64,000 bases of DNA from Agrostemma githago (GCA_958450325.1 OY288257.1:9319873-9383872); one strand, 5' to 3'. Positions 36,701-48,002 are shown, counted from the first letter of the stretch. Notes: generated from the sequence alone by a model not told the origin. Made by a program: numbers and translations.

Positions 36701-36878
36701 GTTCCTCGAGCCTACGAACGATACTGACCAATTCGGCCATAGGCCCATTGGGCTCAGCTCCTTCGACTGGGGCCGCTTTTTCCACGGCACTTAGGCGGGT
36801 GACTATCGCTGCTTGGTTAGTCTGGATGGAGGTTAGTTGACTCTCGAGCTTAGCTAGTGCGTCCTTCAACTCGTCCAT
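30762..36878 (-). CDS. Gag-Pol polyprotein of the Tat/Retand-like element
   Basis: One uninterrupted frame of 2038 residues. In order: gag capsid (about 60-260) with a CQYHWGNGHDTEKC knuckle at 342-355; aspartic protease with IDDGSAVNVLP (D577/D578); a Ser-Glu repeat near 823-840; reverse transcriptase with VCVDFRDLN and YVDD at 1170-1173; a first RNase H (about 1280-1400); a second, archaeal-like RNase H starting YFDGASN (D1465); and integrase with an HHCC-like zinc region and catalytic D1759, D1820 and E1855. Reverse transcription and integration of the element depend on these parts. The dual RNase H is a Tat-lineage trait. The second integrase Asp sits in SDHGTHF, where most relatives have Asn after the Asp. 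No stop or frameshift is seen, so the protein could be functional. Confidence 0.95.
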   Translation of the reverse strand: MDELKDALAKLESQLTSIQTNQAAIVTRLSAVEKAAPVEGAEPNGPMAELVSIVRRLEEQVHLSTNNSIHTENARIYSPLDNELPANLNLTGLPMFEGTEDPVHHIRAFKDFMAVKGVKSTMFKHLFPSSLEKHPKAWFYRLDPKKYKTWDDVATEFARNYADNTEIQTTMRTLEVMAQEPKEGFTKYLQRWRAESVKMVDKPGEKALVEAFVKNLLPSYRVHLRYAIIPNFAVLTEMGTRIEDDLRLESLTKASTKGYQGASSSTNKPTPAAAARSILDEVNLLDTSSKKNTPNRVFTDIGTTYTYALQRLSSKGLIQPIGPTPEPPAEKRPKYYNAQAYCQYHWGNGHDTEKCWKLKHLIQDLIESGKIPLPGDKPSNKDNPFSAHAIFTGEVIDCSHLISPFIPQINGIWFDDEDDVYLVKGEAVPITLEEVRKAKSKALATNHLATAGRTTPASVTEPARTEPTSEEPSNDTTLVQQMKRVRADLTIWQLLVSSQAHREALTKALDEIKVDSEATPAEMVATIMPYLKGKSKEEGPLITFSEADLPPFGPNHNLALYITVICKGKYLPMTLIDDGSAVNVLPLRTARALGITDADYLSTAQTIQAFDGSPKPVAGAVKLKIITGPIEKELEFQVIDVTSSFNLLLGRPWIHAVKAVTSTLHRKVKMPLKDGIITLEATPMTVASCNATNRAEPRGFDFVGMIEEEYLFKPYFAPSIDTMLQNLGYLPGATSRPYLPAGKIIEVLDNAESRVGLGYTISSEDVGRASAIKFVTPVFGAIQVGLYRPTITYPETETRAWRKTIKWTDSQGRVYKLTAGEGDMPDTESESESESESESESRFRGSGIGVESVIPLPLATEVSGSVPRPLPIPPLTNDQMAALFELFSKFTINNNNEHRSAYDLSYFQNFLNFKNFICNDIEKPDEQVPLPQHLVEQLEQRESRDPVIEETESINVGTTLEPQMLKLGQSLDPEERQQFTDLLLEFKDVFAWSYKDMPGIDREIAEHRIPIKDGCKPVKQKLRRMKPEWSLKVKEEVDKQFKAGFIQVSEYPDWVANIVPVPKKDGKVRVCVDFRDLNKAIPKDDFPLPHIDILVDNTADHALLSFMDGYAGYNQIKMAEEDMSKTTFITPWGTYCYTVMPFGLINAGATYQRTATTLLHDMMHKEVEVYVDDMIVKSKDRSGHITALRKFFTRLRKYNMRLNPQKCSFGVTSGKLLGHIVSQRGIEVDPAKIKAITEMQPPKTEKEIRGFLGKVQYISRFISKLTMVCEPIFKKLKIGERVLWDGKCQMAFDKIKEILSAPPVLMPPQHGLPLSLYLTTTETAMGAMMAQTVDSEERAIYYISKKFLEYECKYTMLEKTCLALVWATKKLRHYMLSHEVQVLSKMDPIKYLFEKPILNGRMSRWTLMLSEFDLKFVPLKAIKGRIVAEFLADSPISEEGHTDTWAFPDEDIFHTDTETWDLYFDGASNFRGFGVGILLISPRGEHTPLSIKLDFDMTNNAAEYEACIHGLQAAADHLGVTNLRVHGDSSLVINQALQKWKTRNANLVAYQARVRVLEKQFQKVEYIYLPREENQFADALSKLASLLNIPDHMTSMPICVERRSEPAYIHAIQDIEITDPEPWYQTVLTYLTTGEYPAGAENRAKKALRRLATQFIRTDDGQLYKKTAQGALLLCIDKIQAEKVMAEVHDGENGPHMNAHMLSRKIMRLGYYWNTMETDCQLYVKHCHNCQIFGNVQHMPSSLLYTMTSPWPFSTWGIDIIGKIHPSGTGGHCFILVAIDYFTKWVEVESYRVLNANHVAKFIQNKIICRYGIPHEFISDHGTHFQAETTALLAKYKIQRHTSSPYRPQTNGAVEAANKTIVTILKMMAENYRDWPDKIPFALWGYRTSIRTAIGATPYYLTYGMEAVQPVELEVPSLRILLESQVPEADWVQARYDSLVLLDERRSRALNNIQVYQKRIQRAFNKRVRPRKIEEGDLVLKSVRALLPVDPRGKFKPNWAGPYLVKKILSGGAVTLTDLDGNEFVNPTNLDQLKRYYP

Positions 36879-37940
36879 CTTGCGTTGGTGTCGGGTTACG
36901 GGTGGCCTGTCTGTAAGAACACCACGTAATTAGAAACTAGCCCAAAATCCCGAAGTAGAAATTACATCCCGAACAAGACTAAAAGAGGAAAATGACTCGG
37001 AAAAGACACCTAGACGGGCGACTTGTGAAATGTGGGCCTTCCTTAGGATTCGGCGGGTGGGCCTAGTCCTGTTCGAAGGAAGGTTCACGTGAGACATCCC
37101 CAGACTTTGGACTCGATTGTGCTGACGGGCCCTCCTTTGTAGGGGTTTGTCCTACGTAGGTGGGCCTTGCCTTAGTCTAATAAGGCGGACTGGAAAGGGG
37201 AAGAAACTCGTGATGTAAGATCGACAGAGTTTCGACGCTATAGACCTTGACAACTTAAGACACGACCCGACACTGCTAAATACGGGAAGTCCTAGAAGTG
37301 GAAGGTTTTGAAAATTGATGGTTTTTTGAAAAGGATCGAGTAAACTCAGTTTGAGGACCCAATTTCCGAGAAAACAAAAAGTTATTGGGCCGCGGGTTTT
37401 GAAAGTTCGAAAGTATTTTCGAGTTTTGAATTGGGCAGCATATCGTCTAGAAAATAGGCTATTTTGAGAAAAATCATAAGTCCTAAATTCGGTATGTGTC
37501 CCGGGTTTTGAAATCGAATAGTTTGAAAAAAGATGCAATCTTTGAAAAAAGACGGTTTTTGAAAACGACTCGGAAACCAAGTAGCACGTAGTCACACAAG
37601 CATTATAATGACGCCATGTATGCTCTATACTAAGTCTCGGTCGGTCTAAAGAGGGTCTATACCAGTGTACATAGTCTAGACGTTGATCGGGACGGACTTC
37701 CTAAGTCGAGTTGATCTTAGAACATGCCGCGAAACCCACTCGAATCGACTATGGACACCTTTCGACATATCCATATTGGAGTACATCGACGGTATAGTGG
37801 GACGTCGGTCGCGAGTACCGGCCCGGGAAAATATGGGTTATGCATGAACCGTAAAACTAACACGCGTATTGTATTCGTCAAACGATTTCTATTCGAGTCT
37901 CACCCTGAGGATTCCGATGGTAAGTCACGCATCAGTTAAT
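36879..37940 (-). other. Leader (5' untranslated region) of the Tat/Retand-like element
   Basis: About 1060 bp between the primer site and the gag start codon, with no conserved frame. Parts align by eye with the leader at 58.2-59.5 kb of the second element, including a phrase near a CTACGTAGGTGGGCC-like site. The frame at 37152-37595 is not shared and is not called. Confidence 0.75.
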
Positions 37941-37957
37941 CCCCAGCGGAGTCGCCA
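37941..37957 (-). other. Primer-binding site, Arg-tRNA type
   Basis: The minus strand reads TGGCGACTCCGCTGGGG three bases after the LTR end. The same sequence follows the 5' LTR of the second element. Tat/Ogre-type elements are reported to prime with an arginine tRNA; I match by motif only. Confidence 0.8.
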
Positions 37958-37960
37958 AAT

Positions 37961-39551
37961 TGTGGACATGACATAGGTCCACCCCGACGCGGCCACGCGC
38001 GGGTTTGGGTAGGCGAATGAATCTCCATATGAGAAGGATCGAATTGAAATTTAGGTCTATGTGGAGTCGCCACCGAATTTTATGGTTATTCGGAACCGTT
38101 CGAGCCCACTCTATGTCGTAGTGGGCCGTATACAAAATACGGCTCATTTCCGATGTCAGAGTTTATCGGGCTCGTCCCTTTGCATATCGATATAGATGCC
38201 GACTTGAGCGGTTAATCGTATATTGAATGACTCTCGTGCGCCAACGGTTTCGGGCATCCGGAAACCGAGGTTCTGAGTAAGGGGTGAGGGTACGTGTTGG
38301 GAAGCCCACAAAGGACACCCAACCCCGCCCGCACTTTAGCGGCCTCTACTAAGAACTCGAATGACTTTCTAATACGCGTGCTAGTAAAACGGGAAAATGA
38401 TATGCAAAGATTTATTTTCCCTAAACATGCGAATGGAATTGAAAGGGTTTCTAAGTCAATTTAATGCAACTAAAATTAACGTCAAAGTTGTATTTTAGCA
38501 CGCGGGTTCATTTAGTACAATAAACGAATAATAATTAAATTGACAAAAGAAACAAAAAAACGCGTTAGTAAACGATGTAAAGAAACGAATAATAACGGTT
38601 TGCAACTATTGAGTTGAATTGAAAAGATGCAAATATGAGGATGCACGATTTGAAAAGATAGTATACATGTGATTAATTATACGCATGTTGACCAAAGTCG
38701 TAAAATACTATCGAGTTTGAAAAATAGGATAATGTACGACTTGTGTTTTAGTCGTTATGAGGCTACTCGATCGAGTGATCGATGGACTCGATCGAGTGGA
38801 ACCTAAAAAAATGATTCTGTTTTGCGTCAAAGACCGTACTCGGCCGAGTTATTGACTAACTCGGTCGAGTACATGGCCACTCGACCGAGTCACTGTGAGA
38901 CTCGATCGAGTGGGTGTTCTGATGAACATTCTGACCCGATTTTGAGGTGCCACTCGACCGAGTGGGCTAGGCACTCGGTCGAGTGCCCTCTGTACGAATT
39001 AAGGTTCATTTGTAAAAAAACGTGTTTTATGTCGAAAATCGTTTTAAGTAGGTCGTTGCTATTAAATTTCCTCCGCGTTTAATAATATCATAATTCTAAC
39101 AAATTGTTTTGACAATTATTTTAGCCTCAACGGAAATTGCGTTTTGAATTTTTATGTGATTTAGGAGAATTGACTATTTGATTAAATAAATAAAATAAAA
39201 AACTTGATTCCCTCGACTTCTCCGACATCGAATAAATCCCTAGGGATTGTGATGTCGGATCCGTGTCAACGGGTTTCGACCCTTGTTAAAGATTGATTTG
39301 AAAATTGATGGATGCAGGATGGATGATGATAACGAGAAATAATAATGAATTATTGTTTAAGTTAACTCATCTCAATAATCAAATAATCGAGGTATCGGAA
39401 TAAGCGACCGGCAACGCTGTGTGCAGTACACTTGTATATTCGGGTTTTCTTATTCCGATATCCCTCTCATTCGACACAAATTGATAAGTATTTTAATGTT
39501 TTGATGCTAACAATATTACCGATATTATGATGCAATAATGATAACGAGGTA

Positions 39552-39604
<53 letters not shown>

Positions 39605-39651
39605 TACCGTAATAATAATAACGTAATAATAATAATAATAATAATAATACC

Positions 39652-39691
<40 letters not shown>

Positions 39692-40544
39692 GCATAATAA
39701 AAGGAATAAAAAAAAAAAGATGAATAACGAGAGAAAAAGGGAAAAGAGAACGAGGTTTGTCATCCTCAACCTACATGTTCTTGTCTCGGAATAAGACTCG
39801 TAAACGCGGCTATGACACGAGAGTCTTCGAGGTATATGGAGGCTAAGTTGTGGTGGCTCGGGTTGAATTCCTAAAAACTAGGTTTAGGGTTTGCTCTTGT
39901 CGGTTTTCCTAGGGTTTTTCTAGGGTTTGTAGAGGATGTAGTGTAGGATTGCTCTTGGGGTGTATTAGGGTTGTAAAGGTTGTGTCAAAAGTGTTCAAGA
40001 TGTGTGCATGGGGGGTTGCTTATATAGGAAAAGCTAGGGCATCGATTTAGGGCTACTCGACCGAGTAGGAGGCCAACTCGGTCGAGTGGCCCGTTATGCC
40101 AGCCGCCGGGCTCAAAGTCGGCCCACTCGATCGAGTGGATTGGTCACTCGATCGAGTGGCCTAGATGGGTCGCACGGGTCTTGTTTTGGACCTTGACCTC
40201 GATTGCTTGATGGGTTTTGTGTTTGACTTGGACTTTTGATGGTTGTATGGTTGTTTTGTGTGTCTCGGAAATGACTTTGACCGGGGTTGACCCAATCGTG
40301 AAAAGTCGGTTTTATTTCCGGTGTCGGTTTTGGCCCAAATTAGTCTTGTTTGACTCGGAATGATCCACTGGGCCTGGATTCAAGGTTTATTTTGTGATAT
40401 TTGTACTCTGTAAGTGTGTTAGCCAGCGATTAATGGATTTGAGCCCGTATCCGAGCGCGTAGAAACATGTTAGCGTCCGATCATCATCGGGTGATTTTTG
40501 GAAACTGTCATAGACACCTGGCAGTCAAAATGCGGGTGTCTACA
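37961..40544 (-). repeat. 5' LTR of the Tat/Retand-like element
   Basis: This copy is 2584 bp and is bordered by ATAAC on the right and by the primer site on the left. By eye it differs from the 3' LTR by scattered single bases plus the microsatellite and one palindrome unit. As the 5' LTR it would hold the active promoter. A run TATATA near 40020 (minus-strand TATATAAGC) is a candidate TATA box. Confidence 0.93.
39553..39691. repeat. (TAA)n microsatellite in the 5' LTR
   Basis: The same locus as in the other LTR, with about 140 bp of TAA repeats and three interruptions by ACCG or ACG. Because the two LTRs were identical at insertion, the length difference arose afterwards. Confidence 0.95.
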
Positions 40545-40549
40545 ATAAC

Positions 40550-43500
40550 ACAGGTCTGAGTCTGCCACACCAAACCTCAGTAATTTATTCTGGGTGTTTA
40601 GAGTGCCCCGATAGACCAGCCAAGAAATAAAACTATGTCTGGGGACACTCCATCCATTCCACACCAGCCTTGCCCACTCCACTCACGGTTTTCGATTCCG
40701 GAGATCGTCGTAGGCCCTAGCTATCGAGTACACCGGGAGCGAACCATGCCACAGCCCATTCTCGAACATATGCTTAATCTTGTCTTTAGCCTGACACACC
40801 TTTCTCCAAGCCAGATGACATCAGTGTTAGGCTGATACTCACCCCAATCAACTCCCTTCAGATAAATACAATTAACCCACCTGACCCACAGTCTATCTGG
40901 CTGATCAAACACCTACGAGGCCAACTTCGCCACCGCTACCTCATTCCAAGTGATTAAATCCATGAGTCCAAGCCCGCCTTCATCCTTGGGGTAGCAAATT
41001 TTCTCCCAACCTACAAGAGCTCGACTAGGTCCTTCAATACCACCATCCCAAAGGAAATTGCGACACAAAGAGCCAATGCGAGCCATCACATATTTAGGAA
41101 TAATGAAAATCATGGCCCAATAATTATATAGCTGGGACAGCACAGACTGAACCAACGTCAGCCTACCTGCGTAGGACAGACGTCGTGCGCCAATGCTCGA
41201 AATACGAGCCACAATCCGCGCTAAAAGTTTCTCACAGTCTCCTCGACCAATTCGGGTACATTGAATGGGCACTCCAAGGTATCAAAAAGGTATAGAACCC
41301 TCAACATAGCCAGAGAATTGCAATATCTCGGCCTTCCTGTCATCATAAACACCTGCAAAATAGGCGTGAGACTTACCTAGGCTGATTGTCAAGCCCGACG
41401 CGCGGCTGAACTTTGCGAACGCTCTCCACAAGTATTTCATCGATTCGATATCCCCTTTACAAAACAGTAGCAAGTCATCTGCAAACATTAGGTGCGTAAG
41501 CTTCATTGGAGCACACCGCGGATGATACCTAAACTTCTTATCGACCGTGCCATTATCAATGCGTGAAAAATATTCCATGCAAATCGTGAATAACAACGGC
41601 GACATTGGATCCCCTTGTCTCAACCCCCTTTTTCCACGAAAGAAACCAAAATTGTCTCCATTCGCACAAAGTGTGAACGAGACCGATTGCACACATTCCA
41701 TAATCAGCCTGCGGAAATGCGGAGGGAAATCCAAAGCCTACAACATCTGATCCACAAAACTCCACTCCACACTATCATAAGCCTTGTGGATGTCCACCTT
41801 AAATAAGCAACGAGGCGAGATATGGCTTCGTCTATACATTTTAATCAAGTCTTGGCAGATTAAAACATTCTCAACAATGCTCCTTCCCTCAATAAAACCT
41901 CCTTGAGTAGGAGATATTATGTCAGGCAAAACCCGTGCTAGTCTCGTACAAATAATTTTGGCAATACATTTATATAAGACAATGCAACAAGCGATCGGCC
42001 TGAATTCTTTCACATTATTCGGCCTGTCAACTTTCAGGATCAAAGAAATATTAGCACAGTTTATCTGTTTCAGCAATTTACCTGAAATGAAGAAATCTTT
42101 GACAGCTGCCACGACATCTTTCCCGACAATCTCTCAAGCATCAATAAAAAATTGACTTGAGAAACCATCCGGTCCCGGAGCCTTATCACGCGCTTAACCT
42201 CGTCCCGGAATACTGAAGATCGCGCGCTTAACCTCGTCCTCAGTAACAGACGCGCTCAGCCACGCCTTATGCTGCTCCGAACATGTCTTGCCTCGACGCA
42301 CAATACCCATGTTAATCAGCTCCACCACACATGATTCACCGAGGAGAGACGAGTAGTACCTGAGGAACGCATCCTCAATCGACGCTTTGTCCCCACACGG
42401 ACGTCCCTCAACATCACAAATGCTCGTAATAGCATTACGAGCTCTGCGAGCCCTCAATAAACCATGAAAATAAGCGGAATTCACATCTCCATCTCAAAAC
42501 CATTCTGCTTCGCCTTCTGGCTCCAAAACTCCGCCCGGGCAGCCTGCAACACACGAACTGTGTCGTTCAGCTCGGTCTCCTCCTAAAGAATAGCAGGCGT
42601 ACGATCAGCTCTAATCCGGTTTTGCACGTTAGCAAGCTTCAGCTCAGCCTGCACACATTTGTTCTCAATATCTGCAACACAACTCGAATTTAAATCTTTA
42701 AGCGGTTTCTTAAGATTCTTAAGTCTCCTCACCACCCGATACATTGGCGTCCCAATTACCGATTCACCCCACACCGTTTTCACACAAGCCTCGAACTCCT
42801 TAGCCTTGCTCCACATATTCATGTATTTGAAGACCGATTCTTTCTCGCCGGTGGGTTTTCTAATTGCACCACACAAATGATCGACATGCCCTCCGGCAAG
42901 AAATTCGCAAAACTCTCCGGGAATAATCTCACAAAATCATCATTAACCAAACACCTGTCAATGCGACTGAAAACTCTGGTTTCTGCATTCTTGTGCTTGT
43001 TATTCCAAGTAAACCACGAGCCACACGCCCGGATATCACTTACCTCACATTTCGCTATACAATCTCGAAACTGGGTCATCTCCTCATCCGAAGAAATGCC
43101 CCCCAGTCTCTCTCGAGCTTCTATCACACAATTGAAGTCACCCATAATAATCCAAGGACCCATCGCGGCGTAGGATTCTAACTTTCGCCACAGTTCGGTT
43201 CGCTCAGCCACACCATTAAAAGCATAAACTAAAGTAAGAAAGTATTCCTTACCCGAGTTCGACTTCACTTTCACATGGATGCTCTGATTACTGTATTCCA
43301 GGATCGTTAAGTTGACTCTTGAATGTTTCCACAAAAGCCAAACACGGCCCCCATCATGACAATGATTATTCGTCGTTATGCTCCATTCATAGAACATGTT
43401 CTGATGAACTTTCGCATAAGCTTTATTCTTTATTTTAGTCTCAAGAAGACCACACACATCAACATCTTGCTTCCTAATGAACTCACTAATTGTACGTTGC

Positions 43501-43595
43501 TTATTTATGTTACACATGCCCCATACATTCCACGCCCCGATGTTATGCACTTCCATGAATAACAATTTCCATCCCAACTCCTTCCTTTTCTCCAC
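40550..43595 (-). pseudogene. LINE ORF2, 5' part: endonuclease and reverse transcriptase, broken
   Basis: ORF2 cleaves the target and copies the RNA at the nick. The AP-like endonuclease (43595-42819) shows AWNVWG, LLETK, IMGDFN and GSWFTWNN, but the final SDH-type catalytic block is lost: after LPEGMS the frame changes. Reverse transcriptase follows in pieces (42484-42194, 42112-41738, 41734-41282, 41272-40913). It has FKVDIHKAYDSVEW, GLRQGDPMSP and the catalytic FADD box near 41480-41490. The zf-RVT domain starts at 40682 and is cut at 40550 by the LTR element. A duplicated CGCGCTTAACCTCGTCC near 42190 and 42221 marks a small tandem duplication. Confidence 0.82.
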
Positions 43596-44853
43596 CCTCC
43601 TCGTTTCTTGTATTGCCCCCCGCTATCTCCGCAAAGGTAGCCCCTTTGCTCCCACTCGCATAGGTTCTCGTGGCCAACCTAGTTGTACCCGCCTTAGACA
43701 GTTGCGGTTCCGAACCAGTCCCCTTAGTAGCCTTACCCGAATGTTGCAGCTGGCCAACAGTGACCTGTTTCTGCAGTTGCTGGTGGGGCTGTTTACTCGC
43801 AGTACGAGCTGCCATACGAGTCTCAGGCTGCTTCGGTTTAGCCAATAATCTCGTTTTCTTAAGTTCATCTTTCCTACATTCAGAAACCTCATGCCCGTAG
43901 CCCCTACATTTGGAACAGCACACCGGTTTCCATTCATATTTCACACTAATTTCAATCAAGTTCCCCTTCTCATCTAGAAACTTAATCACATTCTTGAATT
44001 TTTGACCTATTTTAGCCACAATCATAACTCTAGCATAACCCAATCTAGTCCGTTCTTCCGTAGCTAAATCAGATTTGACATACTGCCCAACCAAACTAGC
44101 TATTCTCGGCAAGCAACGACCCCAGAATTTGAGAGGTAGGTCATGCAACTGTATCCAAATCGGAACCTCAAGCACATTATTTTTATCTAACTTTGCATCA
44201 GGGGTCCATTCCTTCACTATTAAAGGTTTATTATCAAACATGAAACAGCCATAGTCAAGAACCTTTACCTTAGCAGCACAATCCTTGAACCGAACTATGA
44301 AGATTCCGTTTGGCATAAACGAAATTTTGTCTATTCCATGTTCCTTCCAGATTCTTCGCACAAACCCTTCAAGGACTTCCCAAGGAGGATTTGCACCCAA
44401 AATGAAATAATACACGACATTGCTCCAATACTCGATTTCTTCATCTACGTCCTCATCCAAGAAACGTAACAATTCCTCTTCTTCTTCTTCCAACTCGATC
44501 GTTTTTTTCCCTTCCTTCTGTTGTCATCCACCGAAATTAGCCAATTCTAGGTTACCGGATTCCGGTACATAATCCAGCACGTTATCATCATCGGAATCCG
44601 AGGCATACACCATCCCCGGGATTTCCCTCGGCGCGTCCGTGGATGGGTTCGACGATCTAGTACTCGATTGTGTCGAGTTGTCATCCAATTTTGCATTCAT
44701 AAAAGCTTTACGTAACAATTCCTCTTTTGCCTTACGAGTAACTGGTTTCATCGGTCTAGGGCCCTTTTGCACTGCTCTCGCCTTCTGCCTCATCGTGACA
44801 GACGGGCCAGACAATCGACGGCCAGCGTTGCTGACGACGCACGCCTTACACAA
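43543..44853 (-). pseudogene. LINE ORF1 (DUF4283 plus zinc knuckle), one internal stop
   Basis: Plant L1-type ORF1 binds the element RNA and forms the particle with ORF2. The frame runs 44853 to 43543 with a single in-frame TGA at 44524-44526, so it is split into an N-terminal 109-residue piece and a 316-residue piece. The second piece has the DUF4283 fold (PIWIQLHDLPLKFWG and following) and the CCHC-type knuckle CCSKCRGYGHEVSEC. A basic, Gln-rich tail follows. It lies just inside the 5' end of the LINE, and its end overlaps the start of the endonuclease frame by about 50 bp. Confidence 0.82.
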
Positions 44854-44938
44854 ACTTACGCCGGAAATCGTGCGGTTCGCCGGAAATCACCAGAGCTTCG
44901 ATAGGGTTTTTGATTTTTTGATTTTGATTTTGAAGGTT

Positions 44939-46100
44939 ATTATCCACGTTTTTTCGACGTTTTGGGTCCCGGAATAAGACGGGTCCATATTCTCGCTACA
45001 TAATGTCCGCACCAAGTACAATGTCATGGACTCATGGTGTATTACGAGAGTTATTGAGATTTCAATGGAGACTTAAAAAAGTCATAAGATTGCATTTTAA
45101 GACATGTCGGAATTAGTCGAAATAAGTTCTATAGTCCATTTTATATCGGGTCTGAGGTTTTTGATAATCTTTATTAGGCATTCTATTCCTATCACAAATT
45201 TTCGTGAAAAAATATTCGCGCTTTCGAGCAATTTTCTTCGCTTTCGAAAAATAGCAAAAAAAGGCCGATTTTGAAGGTTATTATCCACATTTTTTTGACT
45301 TTTTGGGTCCCGGAATAATGTAGGTTCATATTCACTCTAAACAAAGTCCGTACCTAGTACAATGCCTGGTGTATTATGAAGTGCATTTGGATTTCATTGT
45401 GAAACTTTAAAAAGTTATAAGATTGCATTTTGAGACGTGTTGGAATCAGTTGAAACAAATTCTATACCGCATTTTATATCGTATCAGTGGGTTCTGGTTA
45501 TCATTAATAGGCTTTCTATTCCTATTAACAAAATTTCGTGAAATATATTTGTGCTTTTGAGCAACTTTGTTTGCTTTCGAAAAATAGCAAAAAAAAGGTC
45601 GATTTTGAAGGTTATCCACGATCTTTCGACGTTTTACGTCCCGAAATAAGATGAGTAATGTCCGCATCTAATACAATGCCCCAGTGTATTATGAGGGTCA
45701 TTAAAATTTTATTGTGAAACTTTAAAAAGTCATAAGATTTCATTTTGAGACGTGTCGAAATCAGTTGAATCAAAATATTCTATACTAATTTTATGTCGTA
45801 TCAGAGGGATCTGAATCATTAATAGACGACATTCTATTCCTATCGACAAATTTTCGTGAAAAAATATTCGCGCTTTCGAGCAGTTTTCTTTGCTTTCGAA
45901 AAATAGCAAAAAAAGGTCGATTTTGAAGGGTATAATCCACGTTTTGGGTCTCGGAATAAAATGAGTCCATATTCCCGCTAAACAATGTCCACACCAAGTA
46001 CAATGCCACAACATATTATGAGGATCATTGGGACTTTTAAAAGGCATAAAATTGCATTTTGAGACGTGCCAGAATCAGTCGAAAAAAATTCTACGTCGCA
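44939..46100. repeat. Right part of the 335-bp tandem repeat array
   Basis: The array resumes after the LINE target duplication. Anchors TTTCGTGAAAAAATATTCGC occur at about 45199, 45532 (shortened) and 45849, and the distance from the last left anchor across the removed LINE is about 339 bp, which matches the unit. Small minus-strand frames here are repeat shadows. Confidence 0.88.
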
Positions 46101-46457
46101 TCTTCTTGCTTGATTATCCCATCGAGTAAGGTTGGAAGATATCTCGACTTTTAGTACACTAAAAACAGTATACCTCCTTTGAAGGAAAATTGAAGATTAA
46201 ACATTTAAAAAAAGTAATTAGCACAAACTGGACTGAGATTGAATAACATGGTTCAATTACTACAAGAAACATAAATCAATCCTTCAACAACTCAACAGAG
46301 TAATAATTAATTAAGTAGTACAGTAATTAACAGCCTCCAAATTCCACAGAAAGTGAAGATAAAAACAACAAATGATAAGCTCATCAAAGCTAGCTCAGCT
46401 CAACTATCTAGCACTTCCACTCTTCAACACCCATGCATGATGCATTGCAATCGATTT

Positions 46458-47902
46458 TCAGAGCAAGAACTTGGAGTTTCCGGTGATAGGAGCACAAACA
46501 AGAGCCGACACAAAAACCGCTACAAATCCACCTATGACAACACCGTAATCATGCTTAAAGCCATTTGAATTATCTCCACCTGGGGTGGTTGTCGACGAGG
46601 AGGAGGATAACGGAGCTGCTGTTGTTGGAGAGGTACTCATGTTGTTATGCATGAATATGGAAGCTGCTGGAGAGGCTGGAGATATACCTAAAAGCTCTGC
46701 ACAAATATTTCATATCATCTCACTTTCATTAATTTACTCCATTACATAATAAATTGCTTTCTACTGATTAGTTTAACTCTGCATATAAACAAAGAGTGCA
46801 CTTAATCGTATTACAATAGCGAATAGCGGGGAGGCCAGAAATCGAATTGAACCTAGGCTCGATTGTCCAGAGTACCTTGGTCTTAACCACTAGACTTAAA
46901 ATAACTTCGAAATAATCACTATTACGTTGATCATGCTAAAAAATTGCCCGTTAAGATCGAGGTCACTCACTCTTGAATCTAAACACAGTTTTCAAGAGAT
47001 ATATAGATCATGAGAATGCAACAATGTTAGTACTTGTACTAGCTAAAGTAGTGAAGCTTTACTCTTTTTGTATAGTCTTACTCAGTTCAAATCATGAAAA
47101 CTGAATTTCTTGGAAAAAAAATACTACGAGTACTTGTACTAAATCTAGTTCATGCATGCTACAAATGTTTTGCATCGACTTAAACTAATTAATTAAGATA
47201 CCTTCTTACCACATATGTTGATGTAGCATGCCTAATAACCTAATTAAGTCACCTAATTTGCTTATTTCCTGATATTATTACTACTCCGTATTAGTTAGAG
47301 AAAAGAGAGAGGGTAATTACTAATTAGAACTCCCTCCTTTTCTTTTTCTCATTTTAGTAACTAGAACTAAGAAATGTTGAAAAAGCTCTATTAATGATTA
47401 GGCAAAATAATTGATATTTTAGTCAAACAGCTAAAACCATCATTTTTCCAACTAATTTTTAATTATATGAGAAAACATAGAAAATATGTAATTAATAAGT
47501 AGTATATGAAAAACCGTAAAACGACAAGTAAAAGGAAAGAATTTTACTAGGACATTCAGCAACACTAGCATTAGTAAGGTGACAAGCAGAAGGGAGTTGC
47601 ATAAGCTTAGATTCCTGAATTCCAAGGCTCTTAATCTGCTCACTTCCATTATGAGCTTGTCCTATGAAGAAACACAAGCACACTGGCTGCTTCTCCTTCA
47701 TGCTGCTCACTGCAGTGCAGCACTCCTTTGTCGGCTCCGCCCCCTTCCCCGTTGCAAACCCTAGGCAGCTCGTCACCTGCTGCACCGCCGGGCTGCATTC
47801 TGTCGTCAACGAAGAAGCCGCCTCCCCCCAAACCAACCCTTGCAGGGATAGTGAAACTAGTACTAGTGCTACCTTTGTGGTTGTTAACATTTTGGAGCTC
47901 AT
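46458..47902 (-). CDS. Non-specific lipid transfer protein, GPI-anchored type (LTPG)
   Basis: Two exons, 47902-47548 and 46696-46458, give 197 residues. Residues 1-28 form a secretory signal peptide. The eight-cysteine lipid-transfer motif is complete: C36, C46, C61-C62, C75-x-C77, C107, C117. Exon 2 starts with KLLGISPASP, a phrase conserved at the motif end in LTPG proteins, followed by a Ser/Thr/Pro-rich linker and a hydrophobic C-terminal stretch (GVVIGGFVAVFVSALV), as in proteins processed to a GPI anchor. Such proteins carry cuticular or cell-wall lipids at the plasma membrane surface. The tail ends in ITGNSKFLL, less hydrophobic than usual, so the terminal exon could be modelled differently. 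The 851-bp intron holds a SINE-like relic. Confidence 0.85.
46843..46892 (-). repeat. tRNA-like promoter boxes, possible SINE relic
   Basis: On the minus strand TAGTGGTTAAG (box A-like) and GGTTCAATTCG (box B-like) occur about 28 bp apart inside the intron of the LTPG gene. This arrangement is typical of the tRNA-derived head of plant SINEs. No tail or target duplication could be defined. Confidence 0.4.
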
Positions 47903-48002
47903 GTTTTTGTGTCGTGTGTTGTGAAGTATGGTGTAGTGGACTTGTAGAGAGAAAGTGAGGTTATTATAACAATTGTGAAACTTATGGAGAAATTGAGGCT
48001 AG

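Noticed and set aside
46843..46892. A tRNA gene
   Set aside because: Box A-like and box B-like motifs are present, but no cloverleaf with acceptor stem can be drawn, so only a SINE relic is suggested.
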